DNA of 64,000 nt from Anabaena lutea FACHB-196 (GCF_014698305.1 NZ_JACJST010000002.1:310001-374000), one strand, 5' to 3'; positions 46,695-57,317 are shown, numbered from the stretch's first letter. Translations and numbers: made by a program. Notes: a model not told the origin generated them from the sequence alone.

Positions 46695-49600
46695 GTCTTC
46701 AAGAAAATATGACTGCAAAAATGGCAATTGTAGGCATGGATGCCTTTTTCGGTGAATGTGATCAATTAGATGCTTTTGAGAGCAGCATTTACGACGGAAA
46801 ACAGCATTTTATTCCCCTGCCAGAAAAAAGGTGGCATGGTATTAATGAGCAAGAAACATTACTGCAAGAGTACGGTTTAGAAGCCGGAAAAGTACCCCAA
46901 GGTGCATATATTAGAGATTTTGAAGTTGATACTTTAGCTTACAAAATTCCCCCTAACGAAGTTGAAAAAGTTAACCCGCAACAACTTTTATTATTGAAGG
47001 TGTGCGATCGCGCCCTCAAAGATGCAAAAATACCCGAAGATGGTAATGTAGCGGTCATTATCGCTGCGGACACAGAATTATCTGTACACCAACTACAACA
47101 ACGTTGGAATTCAGCTTGGCAAGTTAAAGACGGTTTAAACGCCGCAGAAATCGCCTTACCTCCCGAAAAAATTGCCCAACTAGAAACCATAATTAAAGAT
47201 AGTATTCACCACCAAGTTGATTTGGGTGAATATCTCAGCTATGTCGGCAATATTATGGCCAGTCGCGTTTCTTCGTTGTGGAATTTCTCAGGCCCCTCAT
47301 TCACTCTTAGCGCTGTAGAAACTGCCGCATTTAAAGCTTTAGAACTCGCACAAATGCTACTAGCGACAAATGAAGTAGACGCAGTTGTTGTTGGTGCTGT
47401 TGACTTAGCCGGTGGTGTGGAAAATGTCTTACTCCGCAGTCAATTCGGAAAAATAAATACAGGCATTAATACCTTAAGTTTTGATCAAAACGCCGACGGT
47501 TGGACTGTGGGAGAAGGTGCAGGTGCAGTTGTCCTCAAACGTCATGATACAGCTTTGGAAAATAGCGATCGCATCTATGCAGTCATTGACGGTATCAGCA
47601 TCGGACAATCTCCCTCAATGGCTGTAGACGAAGCGACCATTAGCCAAATCTGCAAACAAGCTTTTCAACAAGCGGGAATTCAACCCACAGAGGTAAATTA
47701 CCTGGAAGTCTGCGGTAGTGGAATTCCCGCAGAAGACGAAGCCGAAATTAACGGCATTCTCCAAGCTTATCCCCCCGTTGGTAACGGTTTACACTGCGCC
47801 ATTGGTAGCGTCAAAGCCAATATCGGTAACACCTTTGTCGCTTCGGGAATAGCCAGCTTAATTAAAACTGCCCTCAGTCTCTACCATAGATATATTCCCG
47901 GAACCCCCAATTGGTCTGGTGTCAAAACACCGCAAGTATGGGAAGGTAGCCCTTTCTACGTTGCGACCGAATCAAGACCTTGGTTTTCACCAAAAGAAGG
48001 CAGATGTAGAATTTCCGCTATTAATAGTATCGGCTGTGATGGCTCTTTTGCTCATGTCATTTTATCAGAAGACACCCATCAAGAAGAACGGGTCAGCCGC
48101 TATTTAGAGTCACGACCTTTTTATCTTTTTCCTATCGCTGCTGATGATTATGCCACTTTGTTTGCAGGTTTAGATAATTTGCAACAAAACATTGAAAATG
48201 CTGATAATCTTCAAGCTACTGCGAGTCAGACGTTTGTTAAATTTCAGCAGCATTCAAATGCTAAATATGCCTTATCTATTACCGGACGCAACCACAAAGA
48301 ATTACTCAAAGAAATTAACTCGGCGCGTAAAGGTGTAAATATTGCCTTTGAAAAAGGTACAGATTGGCAAACTCCTCTTGGTAGTTATTTTACACCAAAA
48401 CCACTTGGTAAAAATGGAGAAATTGCCTATATTTATCCTGCCGCAGTTAATTCCTATGTGGGCATGGGGCGGACTTTATTCCGTCTTTTTCCCAAATCTT
48501 TCGATGACTTAATCATCAAAAGTCTTTACAAACGTGCTGCTGATGTGGAACTACTTGTTTTTCCCAGAAGCCTGAGCAAATTGTCAACACGACAACTAGA
48601 AACTCTAGAAAAAAAATTGCTTGATGATTCTCTGGCTATGTTTGAAGCCGAAGTGCTTTTTACCAGAATGATCACGACAATTATCAGCCAAGATTTTCAA
48701 GTTAAACCTAAATATATCTTTGGGTATAGTTTAGGTGAAACAAGTATGATGGTTGCTCAAGGAGTGTGGAGCAATTTTTATGAAGTCAGTCACACCTTTA
48801 ATTCCTCAGCTTTATTTGGTGATAGATTATCAGGCCCCAAAAATGCTGTGCGTGAGTATTGGGGACTACCAAAAGCATCCTCAACTTCTGATAATAATTT
48901 CTGGAGTAACTACGTTCTCATAGCCAGTCCTACCCAGGTCAAAGAATGTTTAAAAGATGAAAATCGCGTCTACCTAACTCAGATTAATACACCAGAAGAA
49001 GTATTAATTGCTGGTGAACCAGCCGCTTGTGAGCGAGTAATTAAAAAGCTTGGTTGTAACGCTTTTCCAGCACCTTTTGATCATGTGATTCATTGTCAAA
49101 CAATGCAATCAGAAGCGCAAGAATTGGAAAAACTCTACACTTTACCAGCACAAACAATTCCCGGTATTACCTTTTATTCCGCTGCCGAGTATCAACCAAC
49201 TACACTTGATAGTCAAGTAATTGCTCATAACATTGCCAAAGGATTATCGCAACAACTCGATTTTCCCCGCTTAGTTAATCGTGTCTACGCAGATGGAGCT
49301 AGAATCTTCATTGAAGCAGGTGCTGGTGGTGTATGTTCTCGTTGGATAGATAAAATTCTTGGCAACCAAGAACACATCACCGTATCCCTAAATCGTCGCG
49401 GTATGGATGACCATACATCACTTGTTAAAGGACTAGCAAAATTGCTCAGTCATCGAGTGAATTTGAACTTAGATCCACTCTACAACTTATCCTCAAAAAC
49501 TGGCAATCAAAATCAAGCGACGCTGAAAAAAATTACCCTAGGTGGTAATTCTATGACTACTGCCATATTGAGTGACGAAAACCGCAAACTTTTCTCCCAT

Positions 49601-50011
49601 AGCAATTTTCAAAATCAGCAGCCAAATCTTTCTAATTACCGAGAGTATAAAATCATTAATTCTCTCCAAAGCAATAATCAAATTAGCCCCAGTGAAATTT
49701 ACCCTCAGCCAGAAAACATTGTCATGAAAACTATCATTGATAACTGTTTTGAATCTAGAGAAAACGTACAATCTTCTGAGTTAACCGCAACTTTACAGCC
49801 AACTAATCAACTCATTCAAGACTCCGAACCGACAATCAGCATGAATGATTTTAAAACCCATCAGTATCAAAAACTGAGTATCAATAATTCCAAATTGACT
49901 AAAGCCCACATCAGCTTTTTAGAAGCCAGACAAGACTTCAGTAAGCAAATGAGCGAAATCATTCAACTGCAATTAACCTGCGCGCAAAACTTGCTAAACG
50001 AAGAAACTTAA
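46691..50011 (+). CDS. hglC: HglC: chain-length-factor-like KS plus acyltransferase
   Basis: A 1106-residue protein. The N-terminal KS fold (about 10-460) has SFTLSAVETAAFKALELA at the active site, where the Cys is replaced by Glu210, so it cannot condense and looks like a chain-length factor. An acyltransferase-like domain (about 560-930) keeps Ser680 in GYSLGETSMM. The C-terminal 150 residues are low in similarity to known domains but end with a helix (AHISFLEARQDFSKQMSEII) resembling those in the HglE linker. It acts with HglD. ATG 46691 overlaps the hglD stop. Confidence 0.82.
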   Translation: MSLQENMTAKMAIVGMDAFFGECDQLDAFESSIYDGKQHFIPLPEKRWHGINEQETLLQEYGLEAGKVPQGAYIRDFEVDTLAYKIPPNEVEKVNPQQLLLLKVCDRALKDAKIPEDGNVAVIIAADTELSVHQLQQRWNSAWQVKDGLNAAEIALPPEKIAQLETIIKDSIHHQVDLGEYLSYVGNIMASRVSSLWNFSGPSFTLSAVETAAFKALELAQMLLATNEVDAVVVGAVDLAGGVENVLLRSQFGKINTGINTLSFDQNADGWTVGEGAGAVVLKRHDTALENSDRIYAVIDGISIGQSPSMAVDEATISQICKQAFQQAGIQPTEVNYLEVCGSGIPAEDEAEINGILQAYPPVGNGLHCAIGSVKANIGNTFVASGIASLIKTALSLYHRYIPGTPNWSGVKTPQVWEGSPFYVATESRPWFSPKEGRCRISAINSIGCDGSFAHVILSEDTHQEERVSRYLESRPFYLFPIAADDYATLFAGLDNLQQNIENADNLQATASQTFVKFQQHSNAKYALSITGRNHKELLKEINSARKGVNIAFEKGTDWQTPLGSYFTPKPLGKNGEIAYIYPAAVNSYVGMGRTLFRLFPKSFDDLIIKSLYKRAADVELLVFPRSLSKLSTRQLETLEKKLLDDSLAMFEAEVLFTRMITTIISQDFQVKPKYIFGYSLGETSMMVAQGVWSNFYEVSHTFNSSALFGDRLSGPKNAVREYWGLPKASSTSDNNFWSNYVLIASPTQVKECLKDENRVYLTQINTPEEVLIAGEPAACERVIKKLGCNAFPAPFDHVIHCQTMQSEAQELEKLYTLPAQTIPGITFYSAAEYQPTTLDSQVIAHNIAKGLSQQLDFPRLVNRVYADGARIFIEAGAGGVCSRWIDKILGNQEHITVSLNRRGMDDHTSLVKGLAKLLSHRVNLNLDPLYNLSSKTGNQNQATLKKITLGGNSMTTAILSDENRKLFSHSNFQNQQPNLSNYREYKIINSLQSNNQISPSEIYPQPENIVMKTIIDNCFESRENVQSSELTATLQPTNQLIQDSEPTISMNDFKTHQYQKLSINNSKLTKAHISFLEARQDFSKQMSEIIQLQLTCAQNLLNEET

Positions 50012-50020
50012 TCAAATATC

Positions 50021-50169
50021 TATAGGAATCATAAATGATATTTGATAGCTTGCGTGGCGTAGCCATAAAATTTTAAGTAGTGTAGGGTGGGCAATGCCCA
50101 CGATATCCTGGTTCTGTAAGGCATAGCCCTACCTACGTAAAATTTCAAAAATCAAATATTAGTCCTATA
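50021..50169 (-). repeat. 149-bp MITE-like element, copy 2 (flipped core)
   Basis: Starts TATAGGAATCATAAATGATA and ends ATATTAGTCCTATA. The outer 61 bp on the left and 33 bp on the right are the exact reverse complement of copy 1. The 55-bp core (50082-50136) is instead in the same plus-strand orientation as in copy 1, with one A/T change. It lies between hglC and the PfaD-like gene. Confidence 0.9.
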
Positions 50170-50280
50170 TCACACCGAGACGTAGAAATATCAAACCTCT
50201 TAACCTGTGTCTCTACGTCTTGAGCGTGATCTAAATTCTTCATCTCATATCCATTGCTTACAACTTGAGGAATAACTGCC

Positions 50281-51951
50281 GTGACAACTGTAGAGACGGT
50301 ACGAAATCAACATAATAATGGTCTAAGTTTTTTTTCTTGGTCTCAAAATCAAAAACAAATTTGGAAAGGTTCATTAGATTGTATCTCCTTTGAGCAAAAT
50401 GCCATCAAAGATAAATTGCTGGCATCAGATAAACCTTGTTATATTATTAGAGTTGGTGGCAAAATTGGTGTTACTAACGATGGGTATTTAGCACCTGCTG
50501 ATAACGGTTCTATAGGACAAGCAGAACTTTTAATCTCAGTTCCACCAATTCACCTACAACAATTTGGCGACCCCAATTTTCTCACTGCTTATGGTGTGAA
50601 ATATGCCTATGTGACTGGTGCAATGGCAGGTGGTATTGCTTCCGAAGAAATGGTAATTGCACTAGGAAAAGAGAAAATTTTAAGTTCTTTTGGTGCAGGT
50701 GGTTTAACACCAGACCGTTTAGAAGCTGCCATTAACCGCATTCAACAAGCCTTACCTGATAAACCTTATGCTTTTAATTTAATTCACAGTCCTAATGAAC
50801 CTACTATTGAACGTCGTGCTGTAGATTTATACCTCAATTATGGGGTTAGAACTGTAGAAGCTTCAGCATTTTTAGACTTAACTCCTAACATAGTCTATTA
50901 TCGTGTATCTGGGCTAAGTTTAAATAGTGCTAATCAAGTTGAAATCAAAAATAAAGTCATTGCTAAAATTTCTCGCCGCGAAGTTGCAACTAAATTTATG
51001 CAACCAGCACCGGCTAGAATTCTCAAAGAATTAATTCAGCAAGGACTAATAACTGAGTTACAAGCAACTCTAGCCAGCCAAGTTCCTATGGCTGATGATA
51101 TTACCGTCGAAGCCGATTCTGGTGGTCATACAGATAATCGTCCTTTAGTTTGTTTGCTACCTTCAATTATTAGTTTACGGGATGAAATTCAAGCACAATA
51201 TCATTACACAACACCCATTAGAGTGGGAGTGGCTGGAGGAATTGGCACACCAGAATCAGCCTTAGCTGGGTTTATGATGGGTGCTGCTTATGTAATGACT
51301 GGTTCAATTAATCAATCTTGTGTTGAATCTGGAGCTTCTGAACATACCAAAAAGTTATTAGCTCAAGCAGAAATGGCAGATATGATTATGGCTCCAGCCG
51401 CAGATATGTTTGAAATGGGAGTCAAATTACAAGTTCTCAAACGGGGAACAATGTTCCCCATGCGAGCGCAGAAATTATATGAATTATATCGTAGCTATGA
51501 CTCAATTGAAGATATTCCTGTAGCGGAAAGAGAGAAATTAGAAAAACAAATCTTCCGCAAAAGTCTCGCTGAAGTTTGGGAAGGAACTGCTGCTTATTTA
51601 TCCCAAAAAAATCCTGAAAAATTAGGTAAAGCAGTTAATAACCCTAAACTCAAAATGGCTTTGATTTTCCGCTGGTATTTAGGATTATCTTCTCGTTGGT
51701 CTAGTTCAGGAGAAAAAGGTAGAGAAGTAGATTATCAAATTTGGTGCGGTCCCGCTATGGGTGGCTTTAATGACTGGGTGCGAGGTTCATATTTATCTGA
51801 ACCAAATAATCGTCATGTAGTCGATATTGCTAATCAAATTATGAAAGGTACAGCTTTTCTACACCGCATCCAAAATTTAAAAATTCAGGGATTGCAAATA
51901 CCCAATTACTACGGTCAATATCACCCAGTCCAGTCTACATTGGAGATGTAA
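50281..51951 (+). CDS. PfaD-type trans-acting enoyl reductase
   Basis: A 556-residue FMN protein of the PfaD/2-nitropropane dioxygenase-like family: [95 protein letters not shown] and [19 protein letters not shown]. In PUFA synthases PfaD reduces the enoyl intermediate; here it would saturate the chain of the glycolipid alcohol. It starts at GTG 50281 after a hairpin (AGACGTAGA...TCTACGTCT, about 50177-50220). The stop lies two bases before the hetM start. Confidence 0.88.
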   Translation: MTTVETVRNQHNNGLSFFSWSQNQKQIWKGSLDCISFEQNAIKDKLLASDKPCYIIRVGGKIGVTNDGYLAPADNGSIGQAELLISVPPIHLQQFGDPNFLTAYGVKYAYVTGAMAGGIASEEMVIALGKEKILSSFGAGGLTPDRLEAAINRIQQALPDKPYAFNLIHSPNEPTIERRAVDLYLNYGVRTVEASAFLDLTPNIVYYRVSGLSLNSANQVEIKNKVIAKISRREVATKFMQPAPARILKELIQQGLITELQATLASQVPMADDITVEADSGGHTDNRPLVCLLPSIISLRDEIQAQYHYTTPIRVGVAGGIGTPESALAGFMMGAAYVMTGSINQSCVESGASEHTKKLLAQAEMADMIMAPAADMFEMGVKLQVLKRGTMFPMRAQKLYELYRSYDSIEDIPVAEREKLEKQIFRKSLAEVWEGTAAYLSQKNPEKLGKAVNNPKLKMALIFRWYLGLSSRWSSSGEKGREVDYQIWCGPAMGGFNDWVRGSYLSEPNNRHVVDIANQIMKGTAFLHRIQNLKIQGLQIPNYYGQYHPVQSTLEM

Positions 51952-51953
51952 AT

Positions 51954-53471
51954 ATGAATTTAAAACCGTCTTATTCTGCTGAAGATATTCAAAAATTCTT
52001 GGTGACTAATTTAGCTGAAGTAATTTCAACTTCAACTGATGAAATCGATGTTGACGAAAATTTAGAAAATTATGGTTTGGATTCTGCCCAAGCCATGATT
52101 ATTATCAGTAAATTAGAGCAATTACTAGGATTTAAACCTTCTCCTGTTCTACTTTGGCATTATCCAACTATTGCTTCACTTTCCCAGCGTTTATCTGAAG
52201 AAGTACCAAATACATCTCAGATTACAGATTCTGAGGGTAAAACAGTTGCTGCTGTAAATATTGCTCCTCCTTTCCTCGATTTAGCTGCTGAAGTTGTCCT
52301 CGACCCCACTATCCAACCAGTTGGTAATTCTCCGGTGTCTATCAGCGACCCCAAAAATATCTTTTTGACTGGGGGTACAGGCTATTTAGGCGCTTTTATT
52401 ATCAAAGGACTTTTGCAAGAAACTCAAGCAAATATGTATTGCTTAGTTCGTGCTATTGATGTTGTAGAAGGTAAAAGCAAATTAGAAAATAATCTCCAAC
52501 AATATGGACTTTGGGATGATAGCTATAGCTCCCGAATTATTCCCATTGTTGGTGATTTAGCACAGCCACTTTTAGGTATTGATGCAGAACAGTTCCAAAC
52601 CTTAGCAGCTAATATTGATACTATTTATCATAGTGGAGCTTTGCTGAATTATGTTTATCCATATTCAGCTTTAAAAACTGCTAATGTTTTGGGAACTCAG
52701 GAAGTTTTACGCTTGGCTTGTCAAACCAAAGTAAAGCCTGTTCATTACGTTTCTAGTGTGGCTGTTTTTGAATCAACTGCTTATGCTGGCAAAGTAGTTA
52801 CAGAACAACAAGACTTTAATGATTGGGAAGGCATTTTTCTCGGTTACTCACAAACTAAATGGGTATCTGAAAAGTTAGTAAAAATTGCTGGTAGTCGGGG
52901 ACTTCCTATCACTATCTACAGACCACCTTTGATTTCTGGAGACAGCACAACTGGTATTTGTAATACCCATGACTTTATCAATTTGATGATTAAAGGCTGT
53001 CTACAAATGGGGTCTTTTCCTGATGTAGATTATATGTTAGATATGTCTCCTGTAGATTATGTCAGCAAAGCTATTGTTTATTTATCACGTCAACAAAAAT
53101 CCATTGGTAAAGCTTTTCATTTACAACATCCTCAACCCGCATCTTTAGCATCTTTAGTTGATTGGGTACGCTCATTTGGTTTTTCAATTAAGATGGTTCC
53201 CTATGAACAGTGGCAAGCAGAGTTAATTAATAATGTCACTTCTCCTGAGAATCCTTTATACACTCTGCGACCATTTTTATTAGAGCGTTGGTCTGATGAA
53301 CAATTGACTATTCCCGATTTGTATTTGCAAGCCCGAAGACCGATTATTAGTTGCCAAGAAACTCTAGATGCACTAGCTGGTAGTGCGATTGTTTGTCCAC
53401 CACTCGACTCTCAATTATTGATGACTTACACTTCTTATTTAGTTCAGACTGGTTTCTTGAGTCTTGCTTAG
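51954..53471 (+). CDS. hetM: ACP-thioester reductase HglB/HetM
   Basis: A 505-residue protein, also named HglB. An N-terminal ACP (Ser44 in YGLDSAQAM) is followed by an extended SDR thioester-reductase domain: [57 protein letters not shown]. It releases the finished chain as an aldehyde or alcohol, the C26-type alcohol that is then glucosylated. It is translationally close to the PfaD gene (two-base gap). HetI is the expected phosphopantetheinyl transferase for Ser44. Confidence 0.9.
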   Translation: MNLKPSYSAEDIQKFLVTNLAEVISTSTDEIDVDENLENYGLDSAQAMIIISKLEQLLGFKPSPVLLWHYPTIASLSQRLSEEVPNTSQITDSEGKTVAAVNIAPPFLDLAAEVVLDPTIQPVGNSPVSISDPKNIFLTGGTGYLGAFIIKGLLQETQANMYCLVRAIDVVEGKSKLENNLQQYGLWDDSYSSRIIPIVGDLAQPLLGIDAEQFQTLAANIDTIYHSGALLNYVYPYSALKTANVLGTQEVLRLACQTKVKPVHYVSSVAVFESTAYAGKVVTEQQDFNDWEGIFLGYSQTKWVSEKLVKIAGSRGLPITIYRPPLISGDSTTGICNTHDFINLMIKGCLQMGSFPDVDYMLDMSPVDYVSKAIVYLSRQQKSIGKAFHLQHPQPASLASLVDWVRSFGFSIKMVPYEQWQAELINNVTSPENPLYTLRPFLLERWSDEQLTIPDLYLQARRPIISCQETLDALAGSAIVCPPLDSQLLMTYTSYLVQTGFLSLA

Positions 53472-53554
53472 TTATTAAGTAAACGGGGTGGGCAATGCCC
53501 ACTCTACTCTGTTGAAATGCCAGTATTTACGGGTAATTTCACAAAATTTTTGAC

Positions 53555-54346
53555 ATGAATATACAAGACAAACAAACTGCTTTGATTACGGGGGCAGCTA
53601 GTGGAATTGGTTACGAATTAGCCTGTATTTTTGCCTCCAAAAATTACAATCTTATTTTGGTCGATAGAAATAGATTAAAACTTGCAGAAATAAACGTTGA
53701 ATTTCAAAAAAAATTCAAAGTTTTTCCTAAAATTCTTGTTAAAGATTTATCTATATCAACATCGCCTGAAGAAATTTTTACTGAGTTACAACAAGCTGAG
53801 ATCAAAGTTAATGTACTGGTAAATAATGCTGGATTTGGTACTTATGGCTTATTCAATGAAACAAGCCTGACTGTTGAATTAGAAATGTTGCAGGTAAATT
53901 TAGTTTGTCTTACCCATTTAACTAAGTTATTTCTCAAAGAGATGGTTAAAGAAGGTAAGGGCAAAATATTAAACGTTTCTTCCGCTGCTGCTTTTCAACC
54001 TGGGCCTTTAATGGCGGTTTATTTTGCAACTAAAGCTTATGTTTTATCGTTTTCTGAAGCTATAGCTAATGAATTGGAAGGAACTGGTGTGACGGTGACA
54101 GTTCTTTGTCCAGGTTCAACAGTATCTGCATTTCATGAAAGAACAGGAATGGCAGATTCTAAGCTGGTTAAGGGTCAGAGAATGATGGATGCTCAAACTG
54201 TTGCCCAGCTTGGTTATGATGGTTTAATGCGAGGTAAGACGATTGTGATTCCCGGACTTTTAAATAAAATACTGGCTAAAAGTGTCAGATTTTTTCCTAG
54301 AAAGCTGGTGACGAAAGTTGTGAGAACAATGCAGGAAGATAAGTAG
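53555..54346 (+). CDS. Short-chain dehydrogenase in the hetN position
   Basis: Classical SDR of 263 residues: TGAASGIG, NNAGFGTYG, NVSSAAAFQPGPLMAVYFATKAYVLSFSEA (Ser, Tyr-x3-Lys). It lies directly after hetM, where Anabaena has hetN. It resembles HetN less than the SDR at 24.7 kb does, and the site of the RGSGR peptide reads KEGKGK. I therefore do not call it hetN. A role in glycolipid carbonyl reduction or a general SDR function is possible. Confidence 0.78.
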   Translation: MNIQDKQTALITGAASGIGYELACIFASKNYNLILVDRNRLKLAEINVEFQKKFKVFPKILVKDLSISTSPEEIFTELQQAEIKVNVLVNNAGFGTYGLFNETSLTVELEMLQVNLVCLTHLTKLFLKEMVKEGKGKILNVSSAAAFQPGPLMAVYFATKAYVLSFSEAIANELEGTGVTVTVLCPGSTVSAFHERTGMADSKLVKGQRMMDAQTVAQLGYDGLMRGKTIVIPGLLNKILAKSVRFFPRKLVTKVVRTMQEDK

Positions 54347-54899
54347 TTTTAGTGATTATCAATGGTTTTTAAATTAGTAAAGTCCTTCTAAACGGACTTA
54401 TTTTTTTGCTTATACCAATTCAGTATGATAGCTTGCATGGCGTAGCCATAGATGCGCTTTCTTCATAAAAAGGCTGCATTTGGTAGAAAATAGATAGGAC
54501 TGAGTTTAAAAGTCGAGATAAAAGAGAGTCAACAAGAACTAACTAGAAAAAGCGGTGAAATATGTTAGAGTGGTAGGTGATGGCGTGGCAGTGATTGAGT
54601 TCAACCAAGGCGCATCTTTATAAAAAACTGATACAAATACTGTATTAAATAAGTCGATTTGCTGAGACCTTGCACTCCAATGCTTTGAACGAGAGTAAGT
54701 ATCAACTATAATTAATAAGCCTGATCAAGAGTATTAGCTTACTGGTGCTGTCGGGCGATGCCCGTGGTATTCTCGTTGCCATTCTCTCCGGCAGGAAACA
54801 ATTAATTACATCTGGAGATAGAGCAGTTAGGAAGATAGCAAACTGTATACTGTGTATGCTATTGCACAATTTGCCTTACATAACCTTTTTTTATTAAAA
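54347..54899. other. Intergenic region after the HG synthase operon
   Basis: About 550 bases. Left part has CTTGCATGGCGTAGCCATAG (54432-54451), like the flank of the 149-bp elements. GTCGGGCGATGCCCG lies near 54,749. No gene recognised. Confidence 0.45.
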
Positions 54900-57035
54900 A
54901 TGCCAGTAAATTTTCCTACGGAACCGCTCATTTCTTTTACAATTCTCCTCCTAGCTATTTTTATTGTTCCGCCGCTATTTGAGAGATTAAAATTACCAGG
55001 ATTAGTGGGTTTGCTATTAGCAGGTGTAGTGCTGGGTGACAATGGACTCAAGCTCCTAAACTCTAACTCCGAAACCATAAAACTGCTGTCAGATATTGGT
55101 AAAGTTTATTTAATGTTCGTGGCGGGTTTAGAGATTGATATTGAGCAGTTTCGCCGCACCAAAAATCGCTCAATGGGGTTTGGGAGTTTAACATTTTTAT
55201 TTCCTTTAATTGCTGGTATCATTACTGGACGTTTATTCAATTTTAGTTGGAATGCTTCTGTTCTGATTGGTTCTTTACTTGCTTCCCATACTCTGTTGGC
55301 ATATCCCATTGTCAGTCGATTAGGAGTCGTAGCAAATGAAGCAGTAACTGTGACAATTGGGGCAACTATTTTCACCGATACAGGTGCTTTGTTAGTATTG
55401 GCAATTTGTGTTGGTATTCACGGAGGAGATTTCACAGCTTTTAAATTATTCACTTTATTGGCTGGACTGGCAATTTATTCAGTTCTGATATTATTTGGCT
55501 TTAATAAGGTAGGAAAAGAGTTCTTCCGCCGCACTGGGGAGGAAGAAGGTAATCAATTTTTGTTTATCTTGCTGGCGTTATTTTTGGCATCTGTAGGAGC
55601 GCAGGTAATTGGAATAGAAAAAATTGTCGGTGCATTCCTGGCAGGTTTAGCAGTCAACGGCGTTTTGGGAAATAGTCCGGTTAAAGAAAAGGTAGAGTTC
55701 GTTGGTAGTGTTCTCTTTATCCCTTGTTTCTTTGTGGACATGGGATTACTAATTGATATACCTGCATTTATCAAAACTCTCAGTTCAATTGGTCTGACTG
55801 TGGCAATTGTAGTGGCGCTGATTAGCAGTAAATTTGTTGCGGCATTTCTAGCGAAAATATTTTATCGCTATAACAATTCAGAAATGTTAACAATGTGGTC
55901 ATTATCTCTACCGCAGGTAGCAGCCACACTAGCAGCAACATTAGTTGCTTATCAATCCCTAAATCCTGCTGGTGAAAGACTAATCAGTGAGGATGTCTTA
56001 AACAGTGTCATTGTCTTGATGTTGGTTACTGCCATCATTGGTCCAATAATTACAGCTAGGGTTGCTAGGTTTTTACAAGTTACCCCAGCCACGGACTGGA
56101 AAACAGACAGTCTATCGGTGTGGTGGGAATCTCAGGAAGCGGTGATTAAGAAACCAGAGAAAGCAGACAACCGTTTGCAGCAAGATTACCCGCCATTCAT
56201 TGTCGTGGTTCCCATTTATAACCCGCTCACGCAACGCTATTTACTGGAAATGGCAGCACTGCTGGCGCGCCATGAATCTGGACAGATTATGCCTTTAGCC
56301 ATTACTCAAGCCCATGTGAATATGGATGATCCGACGTTAGTAACGGCACTAGAAAAAAGTCAGGAAAGATTGAGGTTGGCTTTAGAAATCAGTCAAGAAT
56401 TTGAGGTAAAAGCATCACCTACAATTCGGATTGATGATGATGTGGCTTTGGGGATTAGTCACGCTAGTAGGGAACAAAATGCTAGTTTAGTGGTGATGGG
56501 TTGGGGAAATACCAGAAATTTCCGCGCTCGTTTATTCGGTAGTCTCATTGATAAGGTCTTCTGGTCTTCTCACTGTCCGGTAGCAGTAACACGCCTGTTA
56601 AAAAGTCCTACAGAAATCAAGCGAATTCTTGTCCCCGTTGGTGACTTAACGAGGGCGACTATCGGTACTGTGAGGTTTGCCCAAATTTTAGCTGATGCCA
56701 ATCAAGCTGAAGTTGTACTGTTGCACGTAAGCGATGCCTCCGGCGGGCTACGCCAACGCCGCATACCTGCTCATCAGGTTACAAATTTTACATCTCAATT
56801 GTCTGATATTACTAATCAAAGCAAGTTACAAGTAAATACAAATATCCAAACAATTGTTGGTGATGATATTGCCAAAGTCATTATTGAGCAAGCTCAAGCA
56901 TTTGATTTAGTGGTTTTGCGTTCTGTGCGCTATCGCACCGCTGGGGGATTAGCCGTTAGTGAAGTGACAACCCAGGTGATTAACAATTTGAAGTGTTCGA
57001 TTGTCATGCTGGGAGAACCTCAATCATGCGCGTAA
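54900..57035 (+). CDS. CPA2 cation:proton antiporter with C-terminal universal-stress domains
   Basis: A 711-residue membrane protein. About 12 helices (residues 1-400) carry FERLKLPGLVGLLLAGVVLGDNGL, FVAGLEIDIEQFRR and IVGAFLAGLAVNG. Two UspA-like domains follow (about 435-560 and 575-705), with VVMGWGNTRNFRARLFGSLIDKVFWSSHCPVAVTR. It probably exchanges Na+ or K+ for protons with nucleotide-dependent control. It separates the hetN-position gene from hetI. I prefer ATG 54900 to GTG 54852. Confidence 0.85.
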   Translation: MPVNFPTEPLISFTILLLAIFIVPPLFERLKLPGLVGLLLAGVVLGDNGLKLLNSNSETIKLLSDIGKVYLMFVAGLEIDIEQFRRTKNRSMGFGSLTFLFPLIAGIITGRLFNFSWNASVLIGSLLASHTLLAYPIVSRLGVVANEAVTVTIGATIFTDTGALLVLAICVGIHGGDFTAFKLFTLLAGLAIYSVLILFGFNKVGKEFFRRTGEEEGNQFLFILLALFLASVGAQVIGIEKIVGAFLAGLAVNGVLGNSPVKEKVEFVGSVLFIPCFFVDMGLLIDIPAFIKTLSSIGLTVAIVVALISSKFVAAFLAKIFYRYNNSEMLTMWSLSLPQVAATLAATLVAYQSLNPAGERLISEDVLNSVIVLMLVTAIIGPIITARVARFLQVTPATDWKTDSLSVWWESQEAVIKKPEKADNRLQQDYPPFIVVVPIYNPLTQRYLLEMAALLARHESGQIMPLAITQAHVNMDDPTLVTALEKSQERLRLALEISQEFEVKASPTIRIDDDVALGISHASREQNASLVVMGWGNTRNFRARLFGSLIDKVFWSSHCPVAVTRLLKSPTEIKRILVPVGDLTRATIGTVRFAQILADANQAEVVLLHVSDASGGLRQRRIPAHQVTNFTSQLSDITNQSKLQVNTNIQTIVGDDIAKVIIEQAQAFDLVVLRSVRYRTAGGLAVSEVTTQVINNLKCSIVMLGEPQSCA

Positions 57036-57059
57036 TTAAGCAAAAATGTTAACTAATTT

Positions 57060-57310
57060 TATCGAACAGAATTCAGGAGTCAGGAGTCAGAATTCAGTTG
57101 GGTATTCCGTGCGAGTGGCGGATGAATAACCGGGTTTAAAACCCCCACCAAATCTACGAATTGGTGGTCTACCCTTCCCTCCGGGACACTCCGTGAACGG
57201 GAAAGCCAAGGACGAACAATTAGTTGCGGGTCCCAATCCCCGACTGATTGATTCTGACCGGAGGCGGAGCGTCTCCGGCTCCACTCCTGGCTACTGACTC
57301 CTGACTCCTT
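57060..57310. repeat. Dispersed repeat block between antiporter and hetI
   Basis: CAGGAGTCAGGAGTCAG at the left, GGAGGCGGAGCGTCTCCGGC near 57,258 and CTCCTGACTCC on the right form inverted repeat ends. Open frames here overlap the repeat and are not called. Confidence 0.55.
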
Positions 57311-57317
57311 CTTCAAT

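Noticed and set aside
53555-54346. Naming this gene hetN by position
   Set aside because: Sequence is less HetN-like than the SDR at 24.7 kb and lacks RGSGR, so position alone is not enough.
57080-57316. Two overlapping frames of 65-78 codons between antiporter and hetI
   Set aside because: They lie in dispersed inverted-repeat DNA (GACTCCTGACTCC ends) and have no family.
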